Positions 47,199 to 58,480 of a DNA stretch of 64,000 bases are shown piece by piece (positions within the stretch are counted from its first letter, which is position 1; each line of letters starts with the position of its first letter). The notes under the pieces are model-generated. The model did not search any database. It saw only the letters and a program-made list of their open reading frames with translations, and was not told where the DNA came from. Made by a program: the position numbers and the translations under genes. Source of the stretch: Triangularia verruculosa (taxonomy: Eukaryota; Ascomycota; Sordariomycetes; Sordariales; Podosporaceae); NCBI GenBank assembly GCA_033296885.1, contig MU863875.1:372001-436000 (forward strand). The letters run 5' to 3'.

Positions 47199-49826
47199 AT
47201 GGATCCGCGCAGCGCTCTCTTCGGCTCGGGACCCCGCGGCGGCGGCAGCAGCGGCGGTCTCCCCGGCCGCAACGTTCAGCAACAACGACCCCCTCAGGCG
47301 GGATACCCTCCACAGCAACAGGGAGGATATGCTTCTCCTCAGCAAGCAGGATACGGCCAGGCGCCACCTCGTCAGCAGCAGGGAGGATACGGCCAGGCGC
47401 CGCCCCCATCTCGACAGCAAGCCGGAGGGTATGGCCAGGCGACCTCTAGCCGGATCCCGCTCAGACTGGCCAAGGTTGATGACAAGACCCTTCAAGCACA
47501 ATATATCTTCGGCAATATGTAGGTTTGCCTCTAGTTTTCACCTACCGCCGTGACAGCCGCTAACAAAGACCAGCTGCGCCGTCTCACCCAGGGACTTCCC
47601 ACCGAATCGCGAAAACACCGACATCTACATTCGCCTGACTGGCCCCCAAATGAGAGGCGGGGGTGACTTTGTTGTCACAGCGCGCCCGACACAAGGCTTC
47701 CCCGACGGCTGCATCAGCTTGTCAGACCCTCAGAGGACCTGGCTTGGAGTGGGCTTGATGGATTCGCTTGAGGGCGAGATCTACGACGCATTTGCGAAAA
47801 GCGCGCAGGCCTATCTAGGTTCTATTGACGTCGAAGTCGGATTTGCGTCGCTGAGGAAGGTTGTCGATGCGCCATACGACCAAGACGAGCTCGCCGAGCA
47901 GTTCATTGCTCAGTTCCAGAACCAGCTCTTTGCGCCAGGCCAGAGGCTGCTAATGGACGTCAAGAATGTGCCCCTCGCTATTGTGGTCAAGACGGTTACT
48001 TTGACCGACTTGAGCATGCAGTTTAACAATGATGACGCGCCAACTCTCAGTGACCCGCGCGCCAGGGGTATCTTACACAAGCATACCAGCATTGGCTTCT
48101 ACAAGGATGCCAGCTCGCCCCTTAAGCTCAAGGCATCCAACAAGAGGCCGGCTGCTAATGCTATTATTAGTCCCGACTTCAAGTTTGAGGACATGGGCAT
48201 CGGTGGTCTGGACTCTGAGTTCAGTACAATCTTCAGACGTGCTTTCGCGTCGCGCATTTTCCCACCTGGTTTGATTGAGAAGTTGGGCATCATGCACGTC
48301 AAGGGTATGCTGCTTTATGGTCCACCCGGTACAGGCAAGACTCTTATTGCCAGACAAATCGGCAAGATGCTTAACGCTAGGGAACCAAAGATCATCAACG
48401 GTCCGGAAGTGCTGAATAAGTACGTTGGTCAGAGTGAGGAGAATATTCGCAAGATGTTTGCCGATGCCGAAAAGGAATACAAAGAGAAGGGAGACGAGTC
48501 TGGGCTACATATCATCATCTTTGACGAGTTGGACGCTGTCTGCAAACAGCGAGGCTCTGGTGCAGGAGGCGGCACCGGTGTTGGTGACAGTGTCGTCAAC
48601 CAGCTGCTGTCCAAGCTTGACGGTGTGGACCAGCTCAACAATATCCTGCTGATCGGAATGACGAATAGAAAGGACATGATTGATGATGCCCTGCTTCGTC
48701 CTGGTCGTTTGGAGGTGCAGATTGAGATTTCCCTGCCAGATGAGTTTGGCAGGTCTCAGATTCTCAAGATCCACACCTCCAAGATGAAGGAGAACAACGT
48801 CATGGCCAGCGATGTTGATATTATGGAGTTGGCGGCCAGGACGAAGAACTTCTCTGGTGCCGAGCTGAGCGGTTTGGTAAAGTCTGCGACGTCGTTCGCT
48901 TTTGCCAGGAACATCAAGGCGGGCACCACGGCCAGTGTTAGCGAGGATGTCGTGAACATGAAGGTGGGCATGGCAGATTTCTTGCATGCGCTTGACGAGG
49001 TAAAACCTGCCTTCGGTACCGACGACTCGGAGCTCGAGGATGTGTTGCCGTTTGGCATCATCGAGTACTCCGAGGGCATCAGGCATATTCTCAAGGACGG
49101 CATGCTTTACGTCAAGACTGTGAAGGAGCAACCAAACCTCAGAGTTATGAGCGTTCTTCTTCATGGTCCAAGATCCAGCGGCAAGACCGCACTGGCTGCG
49201 AAGATTGCGCAGTTGTCCGACTTCCCATTCATCAAGCTCATCACCCCAGCCGCCCTGGTTGGTTATAGGGATGAGCTCGCGAAGAAGGACTACCTGCACA
49301 AGATCTTCACAGATGCGTACAAGTCGCCATTGAGTTTGCTCATCATCGGTATGTTTCGCTGTATCCCTCTCTTCTCCTATCATCACACTAACAAACGAGA
49401 ATAGACAACATCGAACGCTTAATCGACTGGGTCCCCGTCGGCGCCCGCTTCTCAGGTTCCATCCTCAACACGCTTGTAACCCTCTTCGCCACACCCCCTC
49501 CCAAGGGCCACAGACTGTTGGTTCTCGCCACGACATCCCAGCGGTCCGTCCTGGAGCAGCTGGATGTCACGTCTGCGTTTGACCACACGATTCCTGTCCC
49601 GGCCATCTCCGACGCGAGCGAGCTGAAGGCGGTGCTGGAACAGGTCCAGGCGTTTGATGGGAACCACGAGGGGGTGGTGGAGGACATTCATCAAACGACG
49701 GGGAGCAGTGAGGTGAATGTGGGCATCAAGACGATTTTGACGACGCTGGAGACGGCGAAGCTGAGCGAGCACCCGGAGGAGTGGTTTGTGGAGCAGGTGT
49801 CGGGGTTGATTGCTAGGGGTCCTTAG
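47199..49826 (+). CDS. SEC18: NSF/Sec18 AAA+ ATPase (SNARE disassembly)
   Basis: Three exons (47199-47518, 47574-49348, 49405-49826; introns of 55 and 56 bp) encode 838 residues. Sec18/NSF is the hexameric ATPase that, with alpha-SNAP, takes apart cis-SNARE complexes at all fusion steps. A Gly/Gln/Tyr-rich leader occupies residues 1-83. The N domain starts at SRIPLRLAKVDDKTLQ, and the first intron restores FGNICAVSPRDFP. D1 has Walker A GPPGTGKT (356-363), Walker B FDELD (D424, E425) and the MTNRKDMIDDALLRPGRLE block. D2 has GPRSSGKT (638-645) and the degenerate Walker B LLIIDNIERL, reconstituted by the second splice. The weakened D2 ATPase site is normal for the family. The N-terminal extension is unusual and described separately. 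Confidence 0.98.
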
Positions 49827-49988
49827 GTTAAATAAGAGATAGAGAGGTTATATGAGATGTAGATCAAAGTACAATAGATCGCGATGATGCTACAGCTGTT
49901 TTGTGATTTGGCTTGGAACGGATGTGGTGGTGGTGGAGGCCGGTATCAGCCCCGCTTCCGAGTGAGATTGTCATCAAATCAGATAACA

Positions 49989-50059
49989 GCATCAGTGGTT
50001 TAGTGGTAAAATCCATCGTTGCCATCGATGGGCCCCGTGTTCGATTCACGGCTGATGCA
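49989..50059 (+). tRNA. tRNA-Gly (anticodon GCC)
   Basis: A full cloverleaf of 71 bases without an intron. The acceptor is GCATCAG/CTGATGC, the anticodon stem CATCG/CGATG with loop TTGCCAT, and the T-arm CCGTG-TTCGATT-CACGG, with discriminator A. The D-stem is weak (GTTT/AAAT), as is common for tRNA-Gly. Confidence 0.96.
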
Positions 50060-50072
50060 TGACAATCTTCTC

Positions 50073-50095
50073 TTTTACATTTTCTATTTTTTTTT
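50073..50095 (+). terminator. Pol III T-runs after tRNA-Gly
   Basis: A TTTT run starts 14 bases past the tRNA, and a longer T-run follows a few bases later as a back-up stop. Confidence 0.7.
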
Positions 50096-50925
50096 ATTTT
50101 TAATTTTTTTGCACCTTTCCAGCTTAGCTCTTGTTACGTTCTTCAACAGAGTCTTGTCCAAACATCGCTACTTTTGATCATTCTGCATGACGAGGCTACT
50201 CAGTCGTGGTTGCCATGAGCGCCAATGATATTTACCTTAAAACTATCATCTTCCTACGGTCAACTAAGTCCACCTACTCGATCCAGCTTTATCTTAAGCC
50301 ACAGTCCAAACCGCAATTTACATGCACCAACACCTATTATTCCTCCATCCTACTTTAATTTTTCAAGTTCTTTCCGACATACTCGTGATATCTCATCCTA
50401 TGAATAAAATTGTAAATGAGAATATCCTGTCCCAAGAAAGCTCACGATGAGAATTGGAAGGCGCGACCACAATAAGTCAGCAAACACATCACTTGTGACG
50501 GATAAAGTCATCAAAGCCAAACAATTATATCGTTCTTCCGTCTCACCAAAGGTAAAACCAGCTATACTAAGTGCTAGAGAAATAGAACCAAAAAAGCGAA
50601 GGTGGTATCAGGTATCATAAACAAGCAGCAACTCATAAGCCAAAAAGAAGCAATGCGCAAAGGGCCAGAATAGATACCCTTTTCGCTGAATCTCTCTCGC
50701 CGTATCTCCTCCATTAAAGATTCCTCATCATGCTAGTCATGATTCATCCCATCCATTCCTCCCATTTCAAATCATGCGATAAAACAAGGGGTATCGACTA
50801 GTGCAGCGGGGGTATTGCAAATCATAATGTTGTCGGGTTTGTATATCCTTTTTCATGTGTTTTTTGTCCGGTCATGGTGTTTGTAAGAATTGCCATAAAA
50901 GTAAATCCGTCGTCAGCAAGTCGAC
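50096..50925. other. Intergenic, no gene seen
   Basis: This lies between tRNA-Gly and the stomatin stop codon and carries the stomatin 3' UTR. A/T-rich sequence, no coding feature. Confidence 0.55.
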
Positions 50926-52028
50926 TTAGATGTTCTCAATGATCCTGGCATTCATCGCCTGCTGGAACCCAGGATCGGTGCTGCTGCTCCCCTCCTCAAA
51001 AGTATTGTAGTTCTTGTTCCCCGACCCGCCGGCCAGCGCATTCTCAAACTGCTGAGTGCTGGGCATGGTCTGGTTAGCCGCAGGTAAGAAGATGACCTTG
51101 CTGTTGGCGCTCTTGGCCATAGCCTGCATCGCCTCCAAGTACCGAATCTGCATGGCAGGAGCAGAAGACAAGATATCGGCCGCCTGTCTCATCAGCTTGG
51201 CAGCCTCGACCTCTGCCTTGGCGGCAATGATCTTGCTTTCGCCGATTCTCTTAGACTGAGCAGCCATGGACAGAGACTCCTGGAGCTCGTTGCTGAAGAT
51301 GATGTCCTTGATCAGCATGCTCTCGACCTGGACACCCCAGCCGGCGGCAACATCCTCGATGATCTCGCCGATGGACTGGGCGAGTTCCTCACGGCGTTCG
51401 ATGACATCCTGGAGGACGCGGGCGCCGACGACATGGCGGAGGGTGGTCTGGGTGCGCTCAATCAGGGCTTGACGGACGTTGGTGATGCCGAAGGCGGCCT
51501 TGTGGGGAGCGACGATGTGGTAGTAAATGACCGAGGTGAGGTGGACGGTGACGTTGTCCTTGGTCATGCAGACCTGCTTGGGCACCTCCACGATCTGGAT
51601 CTTGACATCGACTTGGATAAGGGTTTCGGACAGGGGGTTGACCTTGACGAGACCGGGGTCGACAGCCTTGTAAAACTTGCCGAATTTGGTGACGAGACCG
51701 ACGTTGCCTTGGCCGACAGACTTGTATGGGTTGGGGCAGATGACGCAGCAGGGGATTGCGCCGAGCGTCCCGATAAAAGTACCGATGCCGTTGACTGCAA
51801 ATTTATATGTCAGTGTTGGAGCTGGTTTAGTTAGGTCTCGAGCAACATACTCATGCTACCATACCAGCCCTTCGGGTTGGCGTTCGCATCGACGACGGTC
51901 GCATAGCTTCTCTGGAGATCCTCCGGCTTGGGCGGGACGACGGCTACCATGTTGCCCTGAGGTTTAAAACCGCCATTGGCAGCTTCTGGGGCCTTGCCCT
52001 TGTTGATGCTGTGAGAGTCGGTGGACAT
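50926..52028 (-). CDS. Stomatin-family SPFH membrane protein
   Basis: Two exons (52028-51851 and 51794-50926; intron 51850-51795, 56 bp, GTATGT donor, GCAG acceptor) encode 348 residues. A disordered N-terminus of ~55 residues precedes a hydrophobic hairpin (INGIGTFIGTLGAIPCCVIC) with two adjacent cysteines suited to palmitoylation. The SPFH/band-7 core starts at GQGNVGLVTKFGKFYKAVDPGL. It includes the family hallmark motif (QALIERTQTTLRHVVGARVLQDVIERREEL) in two parts, and a coiled-coil with KAEVEAAKLMRQAADIL. Stomatins oligomerise on the cytosolic face of membranes and organise microdomains. The protein ends QAMNARIIENI. Family assignment is certain; the specific fungal paralogue is not. 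Confidence 0.94.
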
Positions 52029-53371
52029 GGTGAATGCGGTTAGAGTCGAACAGATGGAAATTCGATGACTATTCCGTCCGAAATGATGATGTTCTAGCTG
52101 GACGGAAAAAGACAGGACATGTCACAAATCTTATACCTGCCGCGGCGAAGGAACAGCTCGGGTTATGGCTGGTGGTCAGGCGAGCTTCGAGCACCTTGGC
52201 GGGGCACAACCGTGTGAGAGCTCCCAATGGCGACAGGGATGCGGTGCCCGTGGGTCCGTGTGACGATGGAGAGGAGCACCCGCGGTGGGGTTTCTGGGGG
52301 ATCGCCCCACTGCTCTGGGCTTATCGCCGGGCTAGGGACGCCCAACCCAACAGCAGTTGACAAGCCACAAGATAAATTCCTACACGAGCAATGCGAGCAG
52401 GCAGCCTTGTTCTCCAGAAGGCCGGCGTCTCTAACCCTCTCATCCTCGAAATGGATTCTATCCCGAATTACGGTCGCAAAAGCCTCAACTCTCGTAAACC
52501 ACATACAGCGCAAAAGACCGTCGGTTGGCCAGCAACAAAGGATGCCAAGGCCTTGGGACATGGTTTGCACAACACCACTACCAGAAGCAGTCGACATGAC
52601 AGAGTAGTCGACCGCAACAATTGAGTTGAAGGGAGACAAATATTCGACAGTGGCTGTGCAAACTCCCTGCTTTTACGATATACCGGATTCCGGCAACGGC
52701 AGTGTTGAATCCCACGCAGTTATTTCGCCTGTCAGTTGGGCGGACGCCGTTCGGACGAGAGCTCGAGCTATGGCAACCAAAACGTAACACAGCATTCCAC
52801 TCATGACAGCATGCTGTGTCCCCGTTGTATTACGTTTCTGTTGGAGTTGCAAATTCTCCAGATCTCAAGAATGCCTCGTTCCTTCTCATCGACATGCGCC
52901 CCGGGAACGCCACATATGTTAGCTATCGGACATCACATGTTGGTTGTTGAGCACTGCCGCGAACTTGGGTCCCAGAACAATGGAGCTCTCAAGGATCAGG
53001 AATAACACCCTCACCTTCCCAATTGGGGCTCCGCACGTGGCTGATCATGTGGCGAGTGGCAGGTTGGCGTCTCTGTTCCAGAATCCTTCCATTTGGAGAT
53101 CGCGACGATCAATTTTTGCCCGAACCTCTTCCTAGACCGCAAAATCTAGGAGGGAATGCGCGAGTATATAGCTCAGTCACATACTGAACTATCGTCTGCC
53201 TTTCCAGATTGTGGTGGAGCGTGCGCAACTCGCTTATCAAATACGTTATACTCTTCAGTTTTCTTTGCGCTTCGAGATTTGATAATTTGTACCAACATGG
53301 AAAGTTGTCCGATATGTGCTTTATAAGTATAGAAGTTATTTGTTCTCATGTCAGTGGCATGAGATTGACAC
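52029..53371. other. Intergenic; stomatin promoter, nothing else seen
   Basis: About 1.3 kb. The left end must contain the stomatin promoter on the minus strand, and the right end the 3' UTR of the pectate lyase. No coding sequence was supported. Confidence 0.5.
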
Positions 53372-54431
53372 TCAGAACCTGAGAATAGCGCCAGCCTCAG
53401 CAGGCACCCTCGACGGCACCGCACCCGCACCCAGCAAAGAGAACGAATAGGGAATATTGCCCGACCGCAAGCTCCCAGCCGGGGCATCAGCCAGGCCGCC
53501 ACCAAGCTCATTACCCTCAAGAACCGCGTACCCGACCTCCTTGGAATCCTGGCTGACGACAGCAGCTGTAACATTACGGAATACGTTGCTCTGCACCAGC
53601 GCCTGGGCACCCATTCGGGTATTGACAGCGGAGCTCATGTTCTCATAGAAAGAGTTGTAAATGTGGGCGGTTCCAAAGCGGAGAAGCGGTGCTCGTGAAT
53701 TCACGTTCTTCCAATAGTTGTTGGCATACGTGATGCGCAGCTTGCCCTTGTCTTGGGAGGCGTTGTTGTCGCTATGCCCAACGAGGGAGGTCTTCCAGTG
53801 GTCGTGGAAGTAGGTGTGGGAGACGGTGATGAAGTCGGAGCCGTGAGATGAGTCAACAGCGCCGTCGTACAGGTCCTTGTCGCTGTTCAGGGTGGAGTAG
53901 AATTCGCAGTGGTCGACCCAGACGTTGGTACTTTCTTCAATCTTGAGTGCATCCTCGGCGGTGCTTGCTACGACAAAGGAGGAGACGATGTTGCGCACGA
54001 TAAGGTTCTTCTGTCTGCGGAAGTGCAAGCCAATGCCTCTCAGACCGGAGCCAGGTAGGCCAATGATGCTCTTGTTGCTTCCAATGCGGACCTTTTCGTT
54101 GCCTGTGATGACTCCACGGATAACCACGATGGTCGGGGCCGTATTCTTCTCGCCAACGGCGGCGGTGAACTGAGGGAGCGTGGACACAGTTGTTACTGTA
54201 CCGCCTGCACCTCCAGTCGTTCTGTCAAAACGCTTGTTAGCTGCCTGCCTTGATTAAAGAAAGATGACAACGGAATGATACTGACCCTCCGTTCAGAGAG
54301 GCGAATCCCAGATTGGCAGCCTCTGAGATAGTGGCTCTTTTCTCGAGCCTCGCCGTATTCTCCTCGGGCAGGGTAGGAGTAGGCGTGGCCTGGGCCAGAG
54401 CGAGCAACACACTGAGACTGAGGAACTTCAT
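53372..54431 (-). CDS. Secreted pectate lyase, PL1 family
   Basis: Two exons (54431-54286 and 54221-53372; intron 54285-54222, 64 bp) encode 331 residues. The signal peptide (MKFLSLSVLLALAQA) is followed by a short propeptide ending at Lys31-Arg32, a likely Kex2 site. The mature part is a PL1 parallel beta-helix. It shows VWVDHCEF (149-156), DGAVD (168-172), a Lys in HDHWK (192) and the RAPLLR pair Arg225/Arg230, matching the calcium-binding and catalytic region of pectate lyases. The enzyme cleaves polygalacturonate by beta-elimination outside the cell, typical of saprotrophs and plant-associated fungi. PL1 also contains pectin lyases, but the WVDH and DGAVD calcium residues favour pectate lyase. 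This is the only carbohydrate-active gene in the window. Confidence 0.95.
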
Positions 54432-55748
54432 GGCGGCTCGATGTCGTCAAGGGTTTGAAAGAGTAGTAGATATAAGAGAAGCCTTGGATGCTCCCGGGTT
54501 TAGTGGTAGCGAACCAGCATCCTTAGACGGAAGGTTTCATAGCTGAGCATTTATACACGATTTGTTGATCACTGCGGCTATGGATCTCAACATCGCCTAC
54601 CTGAGTCCTGCTTCAGGCCGGCGGAGAATCTTTCCTGGTGAAACTTGGCCGCTGTTACCGAGACGTGTTTTCCAAGATACCAGGTCCTCGTTAGGGAATC
54701 GTCCTCGTGTTCTCCGCGCTGAAGTGGTTCCGAAGACATGTTTGGAAGCCACGGCCGATGTTGTGATCTTGTCGTAGCTTCCGTCCAATCGTGACCGCAC
54801 TCGGATAGCTTGCCGAGCAAGCATAACTGGAGCATGCCAAGCGCGCGGTCCCAGGATGCTGGAACGATCACTTCCGTGTGGTGCTTTGTGGGTGTCGTCT
54901 GGATCCAGAATCGCCGGTTTCCACCAATCCGGTGATTCTCCAGGGTGAAACAACCAAGTCCTGCAATCACCGTCCGCGCGGATTCGCTAGCAGGAAAGCG
55001 GATTTCCCCTCTTTTATCTGATGTAACGGAGAGTCACCAGTTGAAGGGGTTTGCTTTCTGAACTTTGAAATTTGGAAGTTGGCAACAATGACACGCTGTC
55101 GTTAGCCAAGGGTTAGGGTTTTGTGGGTCTCAGTGGCCGCCAATTGAATTTTAGATCTCTTGGATACCTATCCCAGACGATGATGTCAACAAACCAATCA
55201 AACTCACATCCTCAACGAGGCACTCTTTGATCGCCCTCGCGCTACCTGTAAATATCAATGGTATCGGTATCTTGTGGCAGCTAGCACCACGGGCCAGGAA
55301 GGGAGATAACCATGTTTTCCACGGAAATATTGTAGCCGTCATGATCATGGCCTACCATTCTCCACGACTAGATCCATCCGTAAGTACCTACCTAGTGTTT
55401 TTGAACGATCAATGATAACATAACCTACAAGCAACACTTCCCCTCCATTAGCATTACTCTTACACCTAAACCAAGCAGCAGATCGGTGTAGAACATATTG
55501 AATGGCATATGATACACGTATAATCCGTACCAATATACTTAGCAGTGGGCACCCAAGCAATGGATCCCCTTAAAAAGAACGGTGCGTCTCTCTCGTCCCC
55601 TTCAGCAAACCATAAGGTAACCCGGCTTCCATCACTACACACCACAGAAGCCTTCAAACTCTTCGAACCCTTTACGACAGCAGGTACACTTTGACACCAG
55701 GGGAGTAATAAATAAAAATAAAAGTCGCATCCCACTAGCAAAAACACC
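54432..55748. other. Gene-free region upstream of the pectate lyase
   Basis: About 1.3 kb that includes the minus-strand promoter of the pectate lyase. No supported coding sequence. A 97-codon minus frame at 55466-55759 is Cys/Phe-rich and not convincing. Confidence 0.5.
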
Positions 55749-55890
55749 AAAAAGCTCACCGGCCAAACCCCTTCTGGGGGTCAACCGGCGCCGAAAACCT
55801 CGAAAGACTTTGCGCGGCGGGAATGAACCGGGGGCAGCAGGCTTACCGCTTAGCCACGAGACCTGGGGAGGGACTCATGGGCTGCTGTTC
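55749..55890 (-). ncRNA. Candidate Pol III transcript with tRNA-like promoter boxes
   Basis: On the minus strand a TATATATATT element (55926-55917) lies about 30 bases before a hypothetical start near 55890. An A-box-like TGGCTAAGCGG (55856-55846; 10 of 11 match TGGCNNAGTGG) sits in a perfect D-arm-like hairpin (GGCT/AGCC). A B-box-like GGTTCATTCC (55829-55820) lacks one base of GGTTCGANTCC. A hairpin (55788-55759; CCGG and ACCCC/GGGGT stems) is followed by TTTTT at 55753-55749. No anticodon arm fits, so it is not a working tRNA. It could be a structured Pol III RNA, a tRNA relic, or chance. Both ends are estimates. Confidence 0.25.
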
Positions 55891-55926
55891 TTGTTAGAGG
55901 AAAAGTTCTGGGATCTAATATATATA

Positions 55927-56459
55927 CCGCCTGCTCGCCCCTTCCCTCTTTAAATTGCTGGAGGCTTGCCTCAGGCTGTCTCTGATCTCTGATAGATCCA
56001 AACTTGATGTCTAAGTGCACAGTCCAAATATCCTGTCCACCTCGGGCAATTATCGGATTTCCCCAGACCCGCTCGGCAGATCATTTCTTGGCGCGCCTTT
56101 CCCCTTTGGAGAGAGGCAGGCTACCAGCGGGTTGAGGTCATTTGATCACCAGCGCCTTGGAACCTTCAACGTTCCGAGACACAACACCCCCATCACCGCC
56201 TGCTGTGCAACTCTGCCAACGGTTTTTTTGGCAACTCTGTCTGGTTGGTAAGGTCGCACAAACCTCGGGACGTTTCTATTTACATCTTACCCATTATCAA
56301 TTGTTTCACCAGACTCTCATTTTTGGTACTCTCGTCAGTGACGTGGATGAAGATGCGCTGGGCAAGACAGAGAGCGCACGCGGTTTAGTTATTCCAACTC
56401 CCACCTCTCGACCTCGGCCGAATCTTCCGAAACCCATCTTTTCCTTCTACACCATCAAA
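55927..56459 (+). promoter_or_regulatory. MCH1 upstream region
   Basis: This precedes the MCH1 start. The frame is open back to 56142, but the translation before 56460 is not protein-like. The last ~70 bases are pyrimidine-rich and end CATCAAAATGTCC, a good start context. Confidence 0.45.
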
Positions 56460-58178
56460 ATGTCCTCAACAACCCCCCTCCTCCACCGCATCCCCTCAAC
56501 CTCGACCCTCGGCCCTGCCTCCTCCGACACCTCCTCCATCCGCTCTCTCACCTCCTCCCGCTACCGCCGCCGATACCCCAAGCTGAACCCGTCCGCGACC
56601 CGCCGCGCCCTTCTCATTTCCTTCCTCTCCTCCCTACTATCCGCCCTCTCGGCCGGCAGCATAACAATCTTCTCCCTCTACGCCCCAACTTTTCAATCGA
56701 CTCTCCACTACTCCCAATACCGCATTAACGGCCTCGCCTCGGCCGCGTCCATCGCGATGTACATTCCAGTGTCCCTGCTAGGGTACTACTGCGATCGCGT
56801 CGGCCCAGCCCCTCTCTCCCTGCTGTCCGCAGCTTTCTTTGGACTTGGATATGCGGGCGCAGCGAGTTTCTTTCACTTGGGACAAAAAGGGGATCCGGAG
56901 AGCGTGTACTGGGGGTTGGTTGCGAGTTTTGTTGGGATTGGAGTGGGGACTTGTTCAATGTACCTCAGCGCCGTCGCGACGTGCGCAAAGAATTTTGGGA
57001 GGGGGAGGCACAGGGGGTTGGCGCTGGCGGTGCCGATTGCGGCGTTTGGGCTGAGTGGGATGTGGTTGAGCCAGGTGGGGGATCGGCTGTTTTCAATGGA
57101 CCTGCCTGGGGACCTTGGGGGTAGGAAGGTGGATGTGGTGCGGTTCTTTGGGTTCCTTGCCATACTGCTGGTGGTGGTTGGTTTGATTGGAGCGGTTGGG
57201 CTCAGGATTGTCGATGAACAGGAACTTATCGAGGAGGCGGTGGAAGAGCTGGAGCGGAGTGGGATTTTGGATGGGAGTAGGATACTCGGTGGAAGTGTTT
57301 CACGAGAGGGATATGGAGGTGTGGATGTCGACCGGGAAGAGGAAGAGGAGGACATGATTGGGGCTGGAATCTTGGACCCGAGAAAGGATCAGGAAGAGGA
57401 TCAGAAGATCAAGACGTGGGTGTTGAATGCGGAGACGAGGAGGTTTTTGACGGATCACACGATGTGGCTGTTTGCGTTTGGGTTCTTCTTCATGATTGGA
57501 CCTGGGGAGGCGTTTCTCAATAACATGGGAACGGTGATCAAGACGCTGTACGACCCGGAGTTGAGGCTGGGCAATCAGGGAGAGGAGACGTCGGCGGCGA
57601 CGCATGTGAGCATTGTGGGCATCACGAGCACGGCCGTGAGACTGTTGACGGGGACGCTGACAGACTTGCTAGCGCCCAGTCCGCAGGCGGGGCATGTGCA
57701 GATTTCTTCCAGCACGGAACTGTCGAGAAAACGGTTCTCGATCTCACGGGTGGTGTTTCTGCTGTTCTTCGCGGTGCTGCTCTCGTTGGGACTGGCAGGT
57801 TTAGCATCGGGTATGGTTCAGGGGCATGGGGATAGGTTCTGGATCATCTCGGGGCTGGTGGGAGCGGGGTACGGAGCGGTGTTCAGCCTGACGCCGATTA
57901 TCATCACGGTGATCTGGGGGGTGGAGAACTTTGCGACGAACTGGGGGATCGTGGCCATGTTCCCGGCGCTGGGGGCGACGATGTGGGGGTTGGTGTATTC
58001 GGCGGTGTATCAGGAGGGCGCGAGGAGGCAGCTGGTGGAGGATAACTTGTGCTATGGGGTTGAGTGCTATGCGCCGGCGTTTTGGGCGATGGCGGGGAGC
58101 GTCTGGCTTGCGTGTGGGCTGGTGGTGTTGGCGTGGAAGGGGAGGGGTGGGTGGTCGCAGAGGGGGGTTGTCGTTTGA
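56460..58178 (+). CDS. MCH1: MFS transporter of the Mch1 (monocarboxylate-permease-like) type
   Basis: This single-exon gene encodes 572 residues. After a ~45-residue Ser/Thr/Arg-rich cytosolic start, the first membrane segment begins at RRALLISFLSSLLSALSAGS. About twelve hydrophobic segments are visible in two bundles. They are separated by an acidic central loop (DREEEEEDMIGAGILD) that ends at RRFLTDHTMWLFAFGFFFMIGPGEAFLNN. These features match fungal Mch1, a vacuolar-membrane MFS protein related to monocarboxylate transporters. In yeast it is not a demonstrated monocarboxylate carrier and its substrate is unknown. It lies 302 bases upstream of PPM2 on the same strand. Confidence 0.92.
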   Translation: MSSTTPLLHRIPSTSTLGPASSDTSSIRSLTSSRYRRRYPKLNPSATRRALLISFLSSLLSALSAGSITIFSLYAPTFQSTLHYSQYRINGLASAASIAMYIPVSLLGYYCDRVGPAPLSLLSAAFFGLGYAGAASFFHLGQKGDPESVYWGLVASFVGIGVGTCSMYLSAVATCAKNFGRGRHRGLALAVPIAAFGLSGMWLSQVGDRLFSMDLPGDLGGRKVDVVRFFGFLAILLVVVGLIGAVGLRIVDEQELIEEAVEELERSGILDGSRILGGSVSREGYGGVDVDREEEEEDMIGAGILDPRKDQEEDQKIKTWVLNAETRRFLTDHTMWLFAFGFFFMIGPGEAFLNNMGTVIKTLYDPELRLGNQGEETSAATHVSIVGITSTAVRLLTGTLTDLLAPSPQAGHVQISSSTELSRKRFSISRVVFLLFFAVLLSLGLAGLASGMVQGHGDRFWIISGLVGAGYGAVFSLTPIIITVIWGVENFATNWGIVAMFPALGATMWGLVYSAVYQEGARRQLVEDNLCYGVECYAPAFWAMAGSVWLACGLVVLAWKGRGGWSQRGVVV

Positions 58179-58480
58179 TTTGGGTTAATTTGACAAGTAC
58201 ATGTTGGAAGCATTGGGATGGCGTTGGGATCTAGGTTTATATTTGTGATGTGGGAGATAAATGTAATCAGGAGGGCGTTGAAGGCACAGTGCGTGCACAC
58301 GGTAGGACACACTGTATAAATTCTCACTTTGAGTGAAATTCCACTTTGAGTGGGCGTTTGAGACTCATCTCATGGCCGACTCCCATTCTGGTTTTCACCA
58401 CGACCTTTTCCACTACATTTCACTTTTTCCCCCCCCTGTCTTTCTGTTTTTAACAGATAGGAACCAGTGAAAGAAGCAAA
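58179..58480 (+). promoter_or_regulatory. MCH1-PPM2 spacer
   Basis: These 302 bases hold the MCH1 3' UTR and the PPM2 promoter. A pyrimidine-rich stretch at about 58380-58450 precedes the PPM2 start. Confidence 0.5.

Noticed and set aside
48505..49386. 293-codon minus frame opposite SEC18
   Set aside because: It is antisense to conserved AAA+ sequence, has no family motif and no plausible promoter.
55800..55870. Functional tRNA on the minus strand
   Set aside because: A D-arm and a B-box-like sequence are present, but only ~16 bases separate the boxes, no anticodon arm can form, and the T-stem has mismatches.
55890..55912. RNase P RNA-like GAGGAAAAGTTC on the plus strand
   Set aside because: The motif has an extra base and the other conserved RNase P regions were not seen nearby.
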